From the NCBI RefSeq assembly GCF_034347405.1, contig NZ_CP133778.1:5805889-5869888 (forward strand): a stretch of 64,000 nucleotides of DNA, written 5' to 3'. Of the stretch, positions 46,164 to 55,036 are shown one piece after another. How positions within the stretch are numbered: the first letter of the stretch is position 1; the number at the start of each line of letters is the position of its first letter. The position numbers and the translations under genes were made by a program. The notes below the pieces were generated by a model. The model did not search any database and was not told the origin of the DNA. It worked only from the letters and a program-made list of their open reading frames with translations. The DNA is from Pseudomonas sp. CCC3.1. GTDB lineage: Bacteria > Pseudomonadota > Gammaproteobacteria > Pseudomonadales > Pseudomonadaceae.

Positions 46164-46978
46164 GTGGCTTTGAGCAGTTGCTTGGGGGGCAACTGCCCAA
46201 ACTGGTGATGTTCGATCTGGACGGGACCTTGATCGATTCGGTTCCGGATCTGGCCGCCGCCGTGAATACCATGCTGCTCAAACTGGGCCGCCCGCCCGCC
46301 GGTATTGAAAACGTAAAGATGTGGATCGGCAACGGCGCGCCCATGCTGGTGCGCCGTGCACTGGCCGGCAATATGACGGCCTCGGGTGTCGATGACGCGG
46401 AGGCTGAAGAGGCGCTGGCGATTTTCATGGACGCCTATGATGGCGGCCATGAACACACCACGATCTACCCCGGCGTGCGCGAAAGCCTTAAATGGCTGCA
46501 AAAGCAGGGTGTTGAAATGGCGTTGATCACCAACAAGCCCGAGCGGTTTGTCGCGCCATTGCTGGATGAGCTGAAGATGGGGCGGTTTTTTCGCTGGATT
46601 GTGGGTGGTGACACCATGCCGCAGAAAAAGCCTGACCCTGCTGCACTTTTTTTCGTGATGAAAATGGCCGGTGTGACACCGGAACAAGCGTTGTTTGTCG
46701 GCGATTCACGCAATGACGTGCTGGCGGCAAAAGCGGCTGGTGTGCGCTGTGTGGCCATGAGCTATGGCTACAACCATGGTCGGCCGATTGCTGAAGAAGC
46801 CCCGGATGTCGTCATCGACAATCTGCATGAGCTGATAGCCGGTTGCTTAGATTCTGCGCCTGAGATAACGTTGGGCGCTTCCGTTCACCCCTCTCGAAGA
46901 GATTCCATCGTGGTGGTCACTCGCAAACTCTGGATGAAAGTTATCAAGGCCCTGGCCCGCTGGCGTTGGCGCGCCTGA
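46160..46978 (+). CDS. gph: Phosphoglycolate phosphatase Gph with Trp-rich C-terminal tail
   Basis: This 272-residue HAD-family phosphatase removes 2-phosphoglycolate. HAD motifs are intact: FDLDGTLIDS, ITNKP, KKPDP and GDSRNDVLAAKAAG. The protein carries a C-terminal extension of about 45 residues past the HAD fold, ending VVVTRKLWMKVIKALARWRW. This tail lies 70 bases before trpE and has an internal ATG that would encode a 14-residue peptide containing Trp-Arg-Trp. It overlaps rpe by 4 bases. Confidence 0.95.
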   Translation: MSGFEQLLGGQLPKLVMFDLDGTLIDSVPDLAAAVNTMLLKLGRPPAGIENVKMWIGNGAPMLVRRALAGNMTASGVDDAEAEEALAIFMDAYDGGHEHTTIYPGVRESLKWLQKQGVEMALITNKPERFVAPLLDELKMGRFFRWIVGGDTMPQKKPDPAALFFVMKMAGVTPEQALFVGDSRNDVLAAKAAGVRCVAMSYGYNHGRPIAEEAPDVVIDNLHELIAGCLDSAPEITLGASVHPSRRDSIVVVTRKLWMKVIKALARWRWRA

Positions 46979-47048
46979 CTTGAATCTGGCCGGAGATCCG
47001 GCACGTTTGCACACCTGACCGTTTTACCCTCATGCCACGAGGCACCTC
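46934..47048 (+). promoter_or_regulatory. Candidate trp leader region (in-frame peptide plus hairpin) before trpE
   Basis: An ATG inside gph at 46934 opens MKVIKALARWRWRA with the gph stop at 46978. Two Trp codons are separated by one Arg codon. A stem GCCGG/CCGGC follows at 46989-47002. Only three T residues follow the stem, so a transcription attenuator is possible but not proven. Confidence 0.45.
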
Positions 47049-48536
47049 ATGATCCGCGAAGAATTCCTGCGTTTGGCCGCTGCCGGCTACAACCGTATCC
47101 CGCTTGCACGTGAAACCCTTGCTGACTTCGACACGCCGTTGTCGATCTACCTGAAACTGGCCGATCAGCCCAACTCCTATTTGCTGGAGTCGGTGCAGGG
47201 CGGCGAGAAGTGGGGGCGCTATTCGATCATTGGCTTGCCATGCCGCACGGTGTTGCGTGTGCACGAGCAGCAGATTCGCGTGACTCATGACGGCGTCGAA
47301 ATCGAATCTCACGAAGCTGAAGATCCGCTGGCCTTCGTTGAGGCATTCAAAGCCCGTTACAACGTGCCGACCATTGCTGGCTTGCCGCGCTTCAATGGTG
47401 GGCTGGTGGGCTATTTCGGTTATGACTGCGTGCGCTACGTGGAGAAGCGTTTGGGCAAGTGCCCGAACCCGGATCCGCTGGGCGTACCGGACATTTTGCT
47501 GATGGTGTCGGATGCCGTCGTGGTGTTCGATAACCTGGCGGGCAAGATGCACGCGATTGTGCTGGTCGATCCGGCGCAAGCGGATGCGTATGACGAAGGT
47601 CAGGCGCGTCTTGAGGCGTTGCTTGAGCAATTGCGTCAGCCGATTGCACCCCGCCGTGGCCTGGACTTCACCCAGCAGCAAGCCGCTGACCCGGTGTTCC
47701 GCTCCAGCTTTACCCAGGATGACTACGAAAAAGCGGTCGATACGATCAAGGACTACATCCTGGCGGGCGATTGCATGCAGGTCGTGCCGTCGCAGCGCAT
47801 GTCGATTGACTTCAAGGCTGCGCCGATTGACCTGTACCGAGCGCTGCGCTGCTTCAATCCGACGCCGTATATGTACTTCTTCAATTTTGGTGACTTCCAC
47901 GTGGTGGGCAGTTCGCCGGAAGTGCTGGTCAGGGTTGAGGACAATCTGATTACCGTGCGCCCGATTGCCGGCACGCGTCCTCGCGGCGCAACCGAAGAAG
48001 CTGATCTGGCGCTGGAAAAAGACCTGCTCAGTGATGACAAGGAAATCGCCGAGCACTTGATGCTGATCGATTTGGGGCGCAACGACACGGGCCGTGTATC
48101 GGAAACCGGTTCGGTCAAGCTCACGGAGAAGATGGTGATCGAGCGCTACTCCAACGTGATGCACATTGTGTCCAACGTCACTGGCCAGCTCAAAAGTGGG
48201 CTGACAGCGATGGACGCGCTGCGAGCGATTTTGCCAGCGGGCACGTTGTCGGGCGCACCGAAAATCCGCGCGATGGAAATCATCGACGAGCTGGAGCCAG
48301 TTAAACGTGGCGTGTATGGCGGCGCAGTCGGGTACTTCGCCTGGAACGGCAACATGGACACGGCCATCGCGATTCGCACCGCGGTGATCAAGGACGGTGA
48401 GTTGCACGTGCAAGCGGGTGGCGGCATTGTTGCTGACTCGGTACCGGCCCTGGAGTGGGAAGAGACGCTGAATAAACGCCGCGCGATGTTTCGTGCCGTA
48501 GCGCTCGCTGAACAAACCCCCGCGTCCGACGCCTGA
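47049..48536 (+). CDS. trpE: Anthranilate synthase component I
   Basis: This 495-residue enzyme converts chorismate to anthranilate with ammonia supplied by TrpG. The N-terminal domain holds the likely Trp feedback element (LLESVQGGEKWGRYS). The catalytic C-terminal half carries PIAGTRPRG, LMLIDLGRNDTGRVS and PAGTLSGAPKIRAMEII. GAGG precedes the ATG. trpG starts 11 bases after the stop, so trpE-G-D-C form one operon here. Confidence 0.98.
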   Translation: MIREEFLRLAAAGYNRIPLARETLADFDTPLSIYLKLADQPNSYLLESVQGGEKWGRYSIIGLPCRTVLRVHEQQIRVTHDGVEIESHEAEDPLAFVEAFKARYNVPTIAGLPRFNGGLVGYFGYDCVRYVEKRLGKCPNPDPLGVPDILLMVSDAVVVFDNLAGKMHAIVLVDPAQADAYDEGQARLEALLEQLRQPIAPRRGLDFTQQQAADPVFRSSFTQDDYEKAVDTIKDYILAGDCMQVVPSQRMSIDFKAAPIDLYRALRCFNPTPYMYFFNFGDFHVVGSSPEVLVRVEDNLITVRPIAGTRPRGATEEADLALEKDLLSDDKEIAEHLMLIDLGRNDTGRVSETGSVKLTEKMVIERYSNVMHIVSNVTGQLKSGLTAMDALRAILPAGTLSGAPKIRAMEIIDELEPVKRGVYGGAVGYFAWNGNMDTAIAIRTAVIKDGELHVQAGGGIVADSVPALEWEETLNKRRAMFRAVALAEQTPASDA

Positions 48537-48547
48537 GGAGCTTTGCC

Positions 48548-49141
48548 ATGTTGCTGATGATCGACAATTACGACTCTTTTACTTACAACGTTGTGCAGTA
48601 CCTCGGCGAGTTGGGTGCCGACGTTAAAGTCGTGCGCAACGATGAATTGACCGTGGCTCAGATCGAGGCGCTCAACCCTGAGCGCATCGTGGTGTCGCCC
48701 GGCCCATGTACGCCTAACGAGGCGGGCATCTCGCTTGAAGCGATCAAGTATTTTGCTGGCAAGTTGCCGATTCTGGGGGTGTGCCTCGGGCATCAATCCA
48801 TCGGCCAGGCCTTTGGCGGTGACGTGGTTCGCGCCCGGCAAGTCATGCACGGTAAAACCAGCCCGGTGTATCACCTGGATACAGGTGTTTTTCAGGGGCT
48901 GAACAACCCATTGACTGTGACCCGTTACCACTCGCTGGTGGTCAAGCGTGAAACCTTGCCTGAGTGTCTGGAGCTGACGGCCTGGACGCAAAATGCTGAC
49001 GGCTCGGTCGACGAGATCATGGGGCTGCGCCACAAAACGCTGAACATCGAAGGGGTGCAATTTCACCCTGAGTCGATCTTGACCGAGCAGGGCCATGAGC
49101 TGTTCGCTAACTTCCTCAAACAAACTGGCGGCACGCGCTAA
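48548..49141 (+). CDS. trpG: Anthranilate synthase component II (glutamine amidotransferase)
   Basis: This 197-residue class I glutaminase releases ammonia for TrpE. The triad cysteine is C79 (GVCLGHQSIG), with His in GVQFHPESI, and the oxyanion region SPGPCTPNEAG is intact. AGGAGC precedes the ATG. It is separated from trpE by 11 bases and from trpD by 9, with no inserted genes at either junction. Confidence 0.98.
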   Translation: MLLMIDNYDSFTYNVVQYLGELGADVKVVRNDELTVAQIEALNPERIVVSPGPCTPNEAGISLEAIKYFAGKLPILGVCLGHQSIGQAFGGDVVRARQVMHGKTSPVYHLDTGVFQGLNNPLTVTRYHSLVVKRETLPECLELTAWTQNADGSVDEIMGLRHKTLNIEGVQFHPESILTEQGHELFANFLKQTGGTR

Positions 49142-49150
49142 GGACTTCTT

Positions 49151-50200
49151 ATGGATATCAAAACAGCCCTGAGCCGTATCGTCGGTCACCTTGATTTGAG
49201 CGAAGCCGAGATGCGCGATGTGATGCGCGACATCATGACCGGTCAATGCACCGAAGCGCAGATTGGCGCGTTCATGATGGGCATGCGCATGAAGAGCGAG
49301 AGCATCGACGAGATCGTCGGTGCCGTCACGGCCATGCGCGAGTTGGCCGACAAGGTTGAGCTCAATACCCTGGATGGCGTGGTCGACATCGTGGGCACTG
49401 GCGGTGATGGCGCGAATATTTTCAACGTGTCCACCGCTTCTGCGCTGGTGATTGCAGCCGCAGGCTGCACCGTGGCTAAACACGGCAATCGCGCAGTGTC
49501 GGGCAAAAGCGGCAGTGCTGATTTGCTTGAAGCCGCCGGTGTGTACCTGAACCTGACGCCTGTTCAGGTTGCGCGTTGTATCGACAGCGTCGGCATTGGT
49601 TTTATGTTTGCCCAATCCCATCACGGCGCGATGAAGCACGCGGCTGTCCCGCGTCGCGACCTGGGGCTGCGCACCTTGTTCAACATGCTTGGCCCGCTTA
49701 CGAATCCGGCTGGCGTGTTGCATCAAGTGGTTGGCGTGTTCAATCAGGCGCTGTGCCGTCCGCTGGCTGAAGTCTTGCAGCGTTTGGGTAGCAAGCACGT
49801 GCTGGTGGTGCATTCGCAAGACGGTCTGGATGAGTTCAGTCTGGCGGCGCCGACCTTTGTGGCAGAGCTGAAAAAGGGTGTCATTACGGAATACTGGGTT
49901 CAACCAGAAGACTTGGGTATAAAGAGCCAGAGTCTGTTTGGCTTGGTGGTCGATAGCCCGGAACAATCCCTGGAGCTGATTCGCGATGCTTTGGGGCGTC
50001 GTAAAACGGAGTCAGGTCAGAAGGCTGCTGAAATGATCGTGCTCAATGCCGGCGCTGCGCTGTATGCCGCCGACCTTGCCTACACGCTTAAAGAAGGTGT
50101 GGCGTTGGCTCACGATGCGTTGCACACAGGGCTGGCTCGGGAAAAACTCGAAGAGCTGGGCGCCTTTACCGCGATCTTCAAGCAGGAGAATGAAGCATGA
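49151..50200 (+). CDS. trpD: Anthranilate phosphoribosyltransferase
   Basis: This 349-residue enzyme joins anthranilate to PRPP, the second committed tryptophan step. The PRPP-binding GTGGDGANIFNVST and the KHGNRAVSGKSGSAD anthranilate site are intact. It overlaps trpC by 4 bases (ATGA). Confidence 0.98.
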   Translation: MDIKTALSRIVGHLDLSEAEMRDVMRDIMTGQCTEAQIGAFMMGMRMKSESIDEIVGAVTAMRELADKVELNTLDGVVDIVGTGGDGANIFNVSTASALVIAAAGCTVAKHGNRAVSGKSGSADLLEAAGVYLNLTPVQVARCIDSVGIGFMFAQSHHGAMKHAAVPRRDLGLRTLFNMLGPLTNPAGVLHQVVGVFNQALCRPLAEVLQRLGSKHVLVVHSQDGLDEFSLAAPTFVAELKKGVITEYWVQPEDLGIKSQSLFGLVVDSPEQSLELIRDALGRRKTESGQKAAEMIVLNAGAALYAADLAYTLKEGVALAHDALHTGLAREKLEELGAFTAIFKQENEA

Positions 50201-51033
50201 GTGTGCCTACCGTTCTAGAGAATATTCTGGCGCGCAAAGTTCAGGAAGTGGCCGAGCGCAGAGCGCGCGTCAGCCTGGCGGAGCTTGAAGGTCTGGCGGC
50301 CAAGGCGGATCCGGTACGCGGCTTTGCCAAGGCATTGCTGGCGCAGGCCAAGTTGAAGCAGCCTGCCGTGATTGCCGAAATTAAAAAGGCATCGCCGAGC
50401 AAGGGCGTGATTCGTGAGCACTTTGTGCCGAGCGAGATTGCCCTGAGTTATGAAAAGGGCGGCGCGACCTGCTTGTCCGTGCTGACCGACATCGATTTCT
50501 TCCAGGGCGCCGATGCCTATCTGCAACAAGCCCGCGCGGCCTGCGGCCTGCCGGTGATTCGCAAGGACTTCATGATCGATCCTTATCAGATCGTTGAAGC
50601 CCGTGCGTTGGGTGCTGACTGCGTGCTGTTGATTGTGTCAGCACTGGATGACGTGAAAATGGCCGAACTGGCTGCCGTTGCCAAAAGCGTCAATCTGGAT
50701 GTGCTGGTTGAAGTGCATGATGGCGATGAGCTTGAACGTGCACTCAAGACACTGGATACCCCGTTGGTGGGGATCAACAATCGCAATCTGCACACCTTCG
50801 ACGTCAGCCTGGAAACCACGCTGGATCTGTTGCCGCGTGTTCCGCGTGATCGATTGGTCATCACTGAGAGCGGCATCCTCAACCGTGCGGATGTCGAGTT
50901 GATGGAAATCAGCGAGGTGTATTCATTCCTGGTGGGTGAGGCGTTCATGCGTGCTGAACAGCCGGGCGCGGAATTGCAGCGTTTGTTCTTCCCGGAGCGC
51001 GGTAAACCCGTGGCGGGCTCCACGCTGGATTGA
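50197..51033 (+). CDS. trpC: Indole-3-glycerol phosphate synthase
   Basis: This 278-residue TIM-barrel enzyme makes indole-3-glycerol phosphate. Conserved EIKKASPSKGVI, IRKDFMIDPYQIVEARALGA, VGINNRNLHTF and ESGIL motifs hold the catalytic Lys and Glu. As usual in pseudomonads it is a stand-alone TrpC, not fused to TrpF. It ends the trp operon and is followed by a REP pair. Confidence 0.98.
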   Translation: MSVPTVLENILARKVQEVAERRARVSLAELEGLAAKADPVRGFAKALLAQAKLKQPAVIAEIKKASPSKGVIREHFVPSEIALSYEKGGATCLSVLTDIDFFQGADAYLQQARAACGLPVIRKDFMIDPYQIVEARALGADCVLLIVSALDDVKMAELAAVAKSVNLDVLVEVHDGDELERALKTLDTPLVGINNRNLHTFDVSLETTLDLLPRVPRDRLVITESGILNRADVELMEISEVYSFLVGEAFMRAEQPGAELQRLFFPERGKPVAGSTLD

Positions 51034-51047
51034 TCCTCGATTGACTG

Positions 51048-51135
51048 TGTGGGAGCTGGCTTGCCAGCGATGGTATCGACGCGGTTTAACAGAAAAACCG
51101 CATTGCATGCATCGCTGGCAAGCCAGGCTCCCACA
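51048..51135. repeat. REP pair (GTGGGAGC family), 88 bp, after trpC
   Basis: TGTGGGAGCTGGCTTGCC and GGCAAGCCAGGCTCCCACA are inverted around the same spacer as at 35753-35840. It lies 15 bases past the trpC stop and may cap the trp transcript. Confidence 0.92.
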
Positions 51136-51162
51136 GTTGTTTTGTGTCGGAACAGGTACTTT

Positions 51163-51864
51163 ATGGCGCTCATCCAGCAACTCACCGTCGAGGCAGGTCT
51201 TAAAGCCGAGCAGGATTTATTGGCCTCGGTGTGTGCAGGGGAGCGCGAAGCGGGCGTGTTGTTCTGGCAACCCACGGACAGTTCGCTGGTTATGCCTCGG
51301 CGCTTGAGTCGGTTAGCCGGGTTCGAGCAAGCCAGTGTTGAGCTGGCAGCCAGTGGTTGGCCTATCCTGTTGCGCGAAACAGGCGGAGAGCCTGTCCCTC
51401 AGTCACCTTCTACCGTCAACATTGCGCTGGTTTATGCCCCGCTGCGCAGCGAAGGTGATCACGGCCGTATCGAAGCGGCATATCGCCGCCTGTGCGAGCC
51501 GATCTGCGATTTACTGACTGCGCTCGGGGGCTCGGCGTCGTTAGGCGAAATTGACGGCGCCTTTTGTGATGGGCGCTTCAACGTGAATCTCAATGCCCGA
51601 AAGCTGGTTGGTACGGCTCAGCGCTGGCGTCAGAGCCAAGGCGGGCAACGGCCGGTGGGTTTGGTTCACGGCGCGTTACTGGTTGAAAATGAGCGTGAGT
51701 CGATGGTCGCTGCGGTCAATCGTTTCAATGAGCGCTGTGAGCTTGCGCAGCGCTGCCGTGCTGAAAGCCATATCGCCTTGCATGAAGTGTTTGCCGCGCC
51801 CGGCTTTTTTGAGCGCCTGAGCGCCAGTTATCAACAGATCCTGGCACCCTTGCTAAGGCCTTAG
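51163..51864 (+). CDS. Lipoate--protein ligase-like protein (BPL/LplA/LipB family)
   Basis: This 233-residue protein matches the biotin/lipoate A/B protein ligase fold. The stretch DGRFNVNLNARKLVGTAQRW includes the lysine used by LplA to bind lipoyl-AMP, and QQLTVEAGLKAEQDLLASV is the N-terminal helix. It may attach or transfer lipoate or octanoate, but the substrate is not fixed by sequence. The longest frame begins in the REP, so the ATG at 51163 (AGG upstream) is chosen. Its last 4 bases overlap the 3' end of vfr on the other strand. Confidence 0.82.
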   Translation: MALIQQLTVEAGLKAEQDLLASVCAGEREAGVLFWQPTDSSLVMPRRLSRLAGFEQASVELAASGWPILLRETGGEPVPQSPSTVNIALVYAPLRSEGDHGRIEAAYRRLCEPICDLLTALGGSASLGEIDGAFCDGRFNVNLNARKLVGTAQRWRQSQGGQRPVGLVHGALLVENERESMVAAVNRFNERCELAQRCRAESHIALHEVFAAPGFFERLSASYQQILAPLLRP

Positions 51865-52505
51865 CGCGTGCCGAACACCACCATGGTCTTGCCTTTGACG
51901 CTGACCAGGTTTTGCTCTTCAAGGCCTTTGAGCACACGGCCGACCATCTCTCGCGAACAACCGACAATGCGACCGATTTCCTGACGGGTGATTTTGATCT
52001 GCATGCCGTCTGGATGGGTCATGGCGTCGGGCTGTTTGCACAGCTCAAGCAGGCAGCGTGCAACTCGCCCGGTGACATCAAAGAACGCTAGGTCTCCGAC
52101 CTTACGTGTGGTGTTGCGTAGGCGTTGAGCAATTTGGCCGCTAAGCGCGTAAAGAATTTCTGGTTCTTGTTGCGCGTATTCTCTGAATTTTATGTAGCTG
52201 ATTTCTGCGACTTCGCACTCGGTTTTGGCCCGGACCCAAGCACTGCGTGGTTGTTCTTGCCCTGCCTGTTCAAACAGGCCCAGCTCACCAATAAAGTCTC
52301 CTGGGTTGAGGTAGGCAATGATCATCTCGCGACCATCGTCGTCTTCAATCAGAATCGTGACAGAGCCTTTGAGAATGAAGAACAGTGTGTGTGAGTGTTC
52401 TCCCGCGCAAATGATGTTGCTCTTGGTTTGATAGCGTCTGCGTTGGCAGTGAGTCAAAAATTTGTCGAGATTTTTGATCTTGGGTATGGGGGTAATAGCA
52501 ACCAT
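51861..52505 (-). CDS. vfr: Vfr, cAMP receptor protein family regulator
   Basis: This 214-residue CRP homologue is near-identical in layout to P. aeruginosa Vfr (start MVAITPIPKIKNLDKFL). The cAMP-binding beta-roll includes GDFIGELGLFEQ and RSAWVRAKTECEVAEI. The C-terminal helix-turn-helix (RQEIGRIVGCSREMVGRVLK) keeps the CRP-type recognition residues. It is a global regulator; in other pseudomonads it controls virulence, motility or carbon use. The longest frame adds 77 spurious residues. Confidence 0.96.
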   Translation of the reverse strand: MVAITPIPKIKNLDKFLTHCQRRRYQTKSNIICAGEHSHTLFFILKGSVTILIEDDDGREMIIAYLNPGDFIGELGLFEQAGQEQPRSAWVRAKTECEVAEISYIKFREYAQQEPEILYALSGQIAQRLRNTTRKVGDLAFFDVTGRVARCLLELCKQPDAMTHPDGMQIKITRQEIGRIVGCSREMVGRVLKGLEEQNLVSVKGKTMVVFGTR

Positions 52506-52726
52506 GGTTGTATCCCGAAAGCGAGCACAGTAGGGGTCAGATCTATTTTTATATAGAGCGCTGGCTGGCTGGCGCCAGTGATTTGGCGCCAGCTTAACAG
52601 ACAGATTCTGTGTGGTTTGCAGAATTTTCCCTTCGTCTTGTCCAAGAAAGGCCATGGCGCAGTGAGTCATCAGTTTCGGACCCTGTGATAAGCTGGCGCC
52701 CCTTTTAAAACAGTGGAGTCTGGGCG

Positions 52727-53149
52727 ATGAAGGCACGCATTCAATGGGCGGGTGAGGCCATGTTTCTGGGTGAATCAGGCAGCGGCCACGTCGTTGTGAT
52801 GGACGGCCCGCCTGAAAGTGGCGGTCGCAATCTGGGCGTACGGCCTATGGAGATGCTTCTGCTGGGGCTCGGTGGTTGCAGCAACTTTGATGTTGTCAGC
52901 ATTCTGAAGAAATCACGTCAGGCAGTCGAAAGCTGTGAAGCGTTCCTGGAGGCCGAGCGCGCTACCGAAGACCCAAAGGTTTTTACTAAAATTCACCTGC
53001 ACTTTGTGGTTAAAGGTCGCGGTTTGAAAGAAGCTCAGGTCAAGCGTGCTATCGAGTTGTCGGCCGAGAAGTATTGCTCGGCGTCGATCATGCTGGGCGC
53101 GGCGGGTGTTGCTATCAGCCATGACTACGAAATCATTGAACTGGGTTGA
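52727..53149 (+). CDS. OsmC family protein
   Basis: This 140-residue OsmC/Ohr-fold protein keeps both redox cysteines, one in LGLGGCSNFDVVSIL and one in EKYCSASIMLG, so peroxidase activity on organic hydroperoxides is plausible. GGAGTC precedes the ATG. It is divergent from vfr, with 221 bases between that hold both promoters, and is upstream of speD on the same strand. It resembles the YhfA branch more than classical OsmC or Ohr. Confidence 0.9.
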   Translation: MKARIQWAGEAMFLGESGSGHVVVMDGPPESGGRNLGVRPMEMLLLGLGGCSNFDVVSILKKSRQAVESCEAFLEAERATEDPKVFTKIHLHFVVKGRGLKEAQVKRAIELSAEKYCSASIMLGAAGVAISHDYEIIELG

Positions 53150-53389
53150 GTGGACATTCAATTTTCATAAATGCAATGCAGACTCTGGCGATCAGTCGCT
53201 GACGTCTGCATAATGCGCCACTTTTTTCAGGGTAGTGGCAGGGAAAAACTCCCGGCCGCATGTCCGAACAGATAACCAAAATCGCCATCGCGAAGAGGTG
53301 TTAACCGTCCTACGCAGGTGCGTCCACGCACTTGACGGGCATGCTGGATCACGCGGCCGAGCCGCATCGACATAGAGAGTTTTATAACG

Positions 53390-54181
53390 GTGAAAAGCAA
53401 ACTCAAGCTCCACGGGTTCAATAACCTGACAAAGACCTTGAGCTTCAACATCTATGACATCTGCTACGCGGAAACCCCGCAAGACCAGCAGGCATACGTT
53501 GAGTACATCAATCAAGAGTACGACGCAGAACGCCTGACGCAGATCCTCACAGATGTGGTTGATATCATTGGTGCCAACATCCTGAACATCGCCCGTCAGG
53601 ATTACGATCCCCAAGGCGCCAGCGTGACTATTCTGATTTCCGAGCAGCCGGTGATTCCTACCGAAAGCCAGATTGAAGAATCCCCAGGCCCGCTGCCCGA
53701 GACCATTTTGGCTCACCTCGACAAAAGTCATATCACGGTACATACCTATCCAGAGATTCATCCTGTGGACGGTATTGCGACTTTCCGTGTGGATATTGAC
53801 GTGTCGACGTGCGGCGTTATTTCACCGCTTAAAGCTCTCAATTATCTGATCCATCAGTTTGATTCGGATATCGTGACGGTCGACTATCGTGTGCGTGGTT
53901 TTACCCGTGACGTGGAAGGCAAAAAGCACTTTATCGATCACGAGATCAATTCGATCCAGAACTACCTTTCCGAAGACACCCGCGACGGTTATCAGATGAC
54001 CGACGTGAACGTGTACCAAGAAAACCTGTTCCACACCAAGATGCTGCTCAAGGATTTCGAACTGGATAACTACCTGTTCGGCGACGCCACCAGCAATCTG
54101 TCGGTTGAACAGCGCGAGCAGGTGACTGAGCGTGTGAAGCACGAAATGCTCGAAATCTTTTACGCCCGCAACATGGCGTAA
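53390..54181 (+). CDS. speD: S-adenosylmethionine decarboxylase proenzyme
   Basis: This 263-residue pyruvoyl enzyme of the long E. coli type makes the aminopropyl donor for spermidine. Self-cleavage should occur between K112 and S113 (DKS-HITVHTYPE), leaving a pyruvoyl group on the alpha chain. The DVSTCGVISPLKALNYL active-site segment is intact. The start is GTG. The 240-base upstream gap shows no other gene. A strong terminator follows. Confidence 0.97.
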   Translation: MKSKLKLHGFNNLTKTLSFNIYDICYAETPQDQQAYVEYINQEYDAERLTQILTDVVDIIGANILNIARQDYDPQGASVTILISEQPVIPTESQIEESPGPLPETILAHLDKSHITVHTYPEIHPVDGIATFRVDIDVSTCGVISPLKALNYLIHQFDSDIVTVDYRVRGFTRDVEGKKHFIDHEINSIQNYLSEDTRDGYQMTDVNVYQENLFHTKMLLKDFELDNYLFGDATSNLSVEQREQVTERVKHEMLEIFYARNMA

Positions 54182-54193
54182 GGTTTCAGCCAC

Positions 54194-54228
54194 AAAAAAG
54201 GCGGCTCCCGAAAGGTTGCCGCCTTTTT
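54194..54228. terminator. Bidirectional terminator between speD and coq7
   Basis: AAAAAGGCGGC and GCCGCCTTTTT form a stem of about 11 bp with a 13-base loop. A-run and T-run flanks serve the convergent speD and coq7. Confidence 0.92.
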
Positions 54229-54261
54229 ATTTGCCTCTGTCCCGACACTGTTAGTGTGGCG

Positions 54262-54909
54262 TCAGATGCGATAGGTGCTTTTGGTCATGACTTTTGCCAT
54301 CAGGCTCATGCCAAATTTTACCGGGGCTGGGAAACGGTAGCCGCCAGCATTGAGTGCGGACTCTGCGTGCTGCTCTTCATCGAGGCGCATTTGCTCAAGA
54401 ATCGCCCGGGACTTTTCATCTTCGGCAGGGAGTTGCTCAAGGTGTTCGTTAAGGTGCTTGCAGACTTGGTCTTCGGTGGCGGCGACAAAGCCGAGGCTGA
54501 CTTTGTCACTGATCAAACCGGCCACGGCGCCAATACCAAAAGACATGCCGTAAAACAGAGGATTCAGCACGCTGGTATGGCTGCCTAGCTGGTGAATACG
54601 CTGTTCGCACCAGGCCAGATGGTCGATTTCTTCTTCTGCGGCATGTTCCATGGCTTCACGTACTTGCGGCAGCTTGGCGGTCAGGGCCTGGCCTTGGTAC
54701 AGCGCCTGGGCACAGACTTCGCCCGTGTGGTTGATACGCATCAGGCCAGCAACGTGGCGAGCGGTTTTCTCATCCAGCGGCTTGTCGGTTTTAACGATGG
54801 CCGGAGACGGGCGATGCGGCTGGCCACTGAAGGGCAGCAAGGTGCGCATGGCGGTATCGGCTTGTAACAGTAGACGGTCAATCGGCGAGTAGTGACGTTG
54901 GGTAGTCAT
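54262..54909 (-). CDS. coq7: Coq7, demethoxyubiquinone hydroxylase
   Basis: This 215-residue di-iron carboxylate protein hydroxylates 2-octaprenyl-3-methyl-6-methoxy-benzoquinol in aerobic ubiquinone synthesis. The iron ligands fall in NHTGEVCAQALY, EEEIDHLAWCEQR and LDEEQHAESAL (ExxH motifs). A short membrane-associating helix (about 120-145) is present. CCGGAGGT precedes the ATG. It is convergent with speD. Confidence 0.96.
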   Translation of the reverse strand: MTTQRHYSPIDRLLLQADTAMRTLLPFSGQPHRPSPAIVKTDKPLDEKTARHVAGLMRINHTGEVCAQALYQGQALTAKLPQVREAMEHAAEEEIDHLAWCEQRIHQLGSHTSVLNPLFYGMSFGIGAVAGLISDKVSLGFVAATEDQVCKHLNEHLEQLPAEDEKSRAILEQMRLDEEQHAESALNAGGYRFPAPVKFGMSLMAKVMTKSTYRI

Positions 54910-55036
54910 GCTTACCTCCGGAAAAAATCACGGGGGCCAGTTTACCCCAAACGGGTGGGCAGGGTTTGCGTTGGATCATCCGCAGGCGTGGGGGAAGTGT
55001 CGCCCCCACGACGGTGTTGTACTCGTATCAGGCTAA

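Noticed and set aside
46944..48515. Minus-strand 523-residue frame opposite trpE
   Set aside because: Antisense shadow of trpE.
48146..49966. Minus-strand 606-residue frame opposite trpE, trpG and trpD
   Set aside because: Antisense to three well-conserved trp genes and without recognisable domains.
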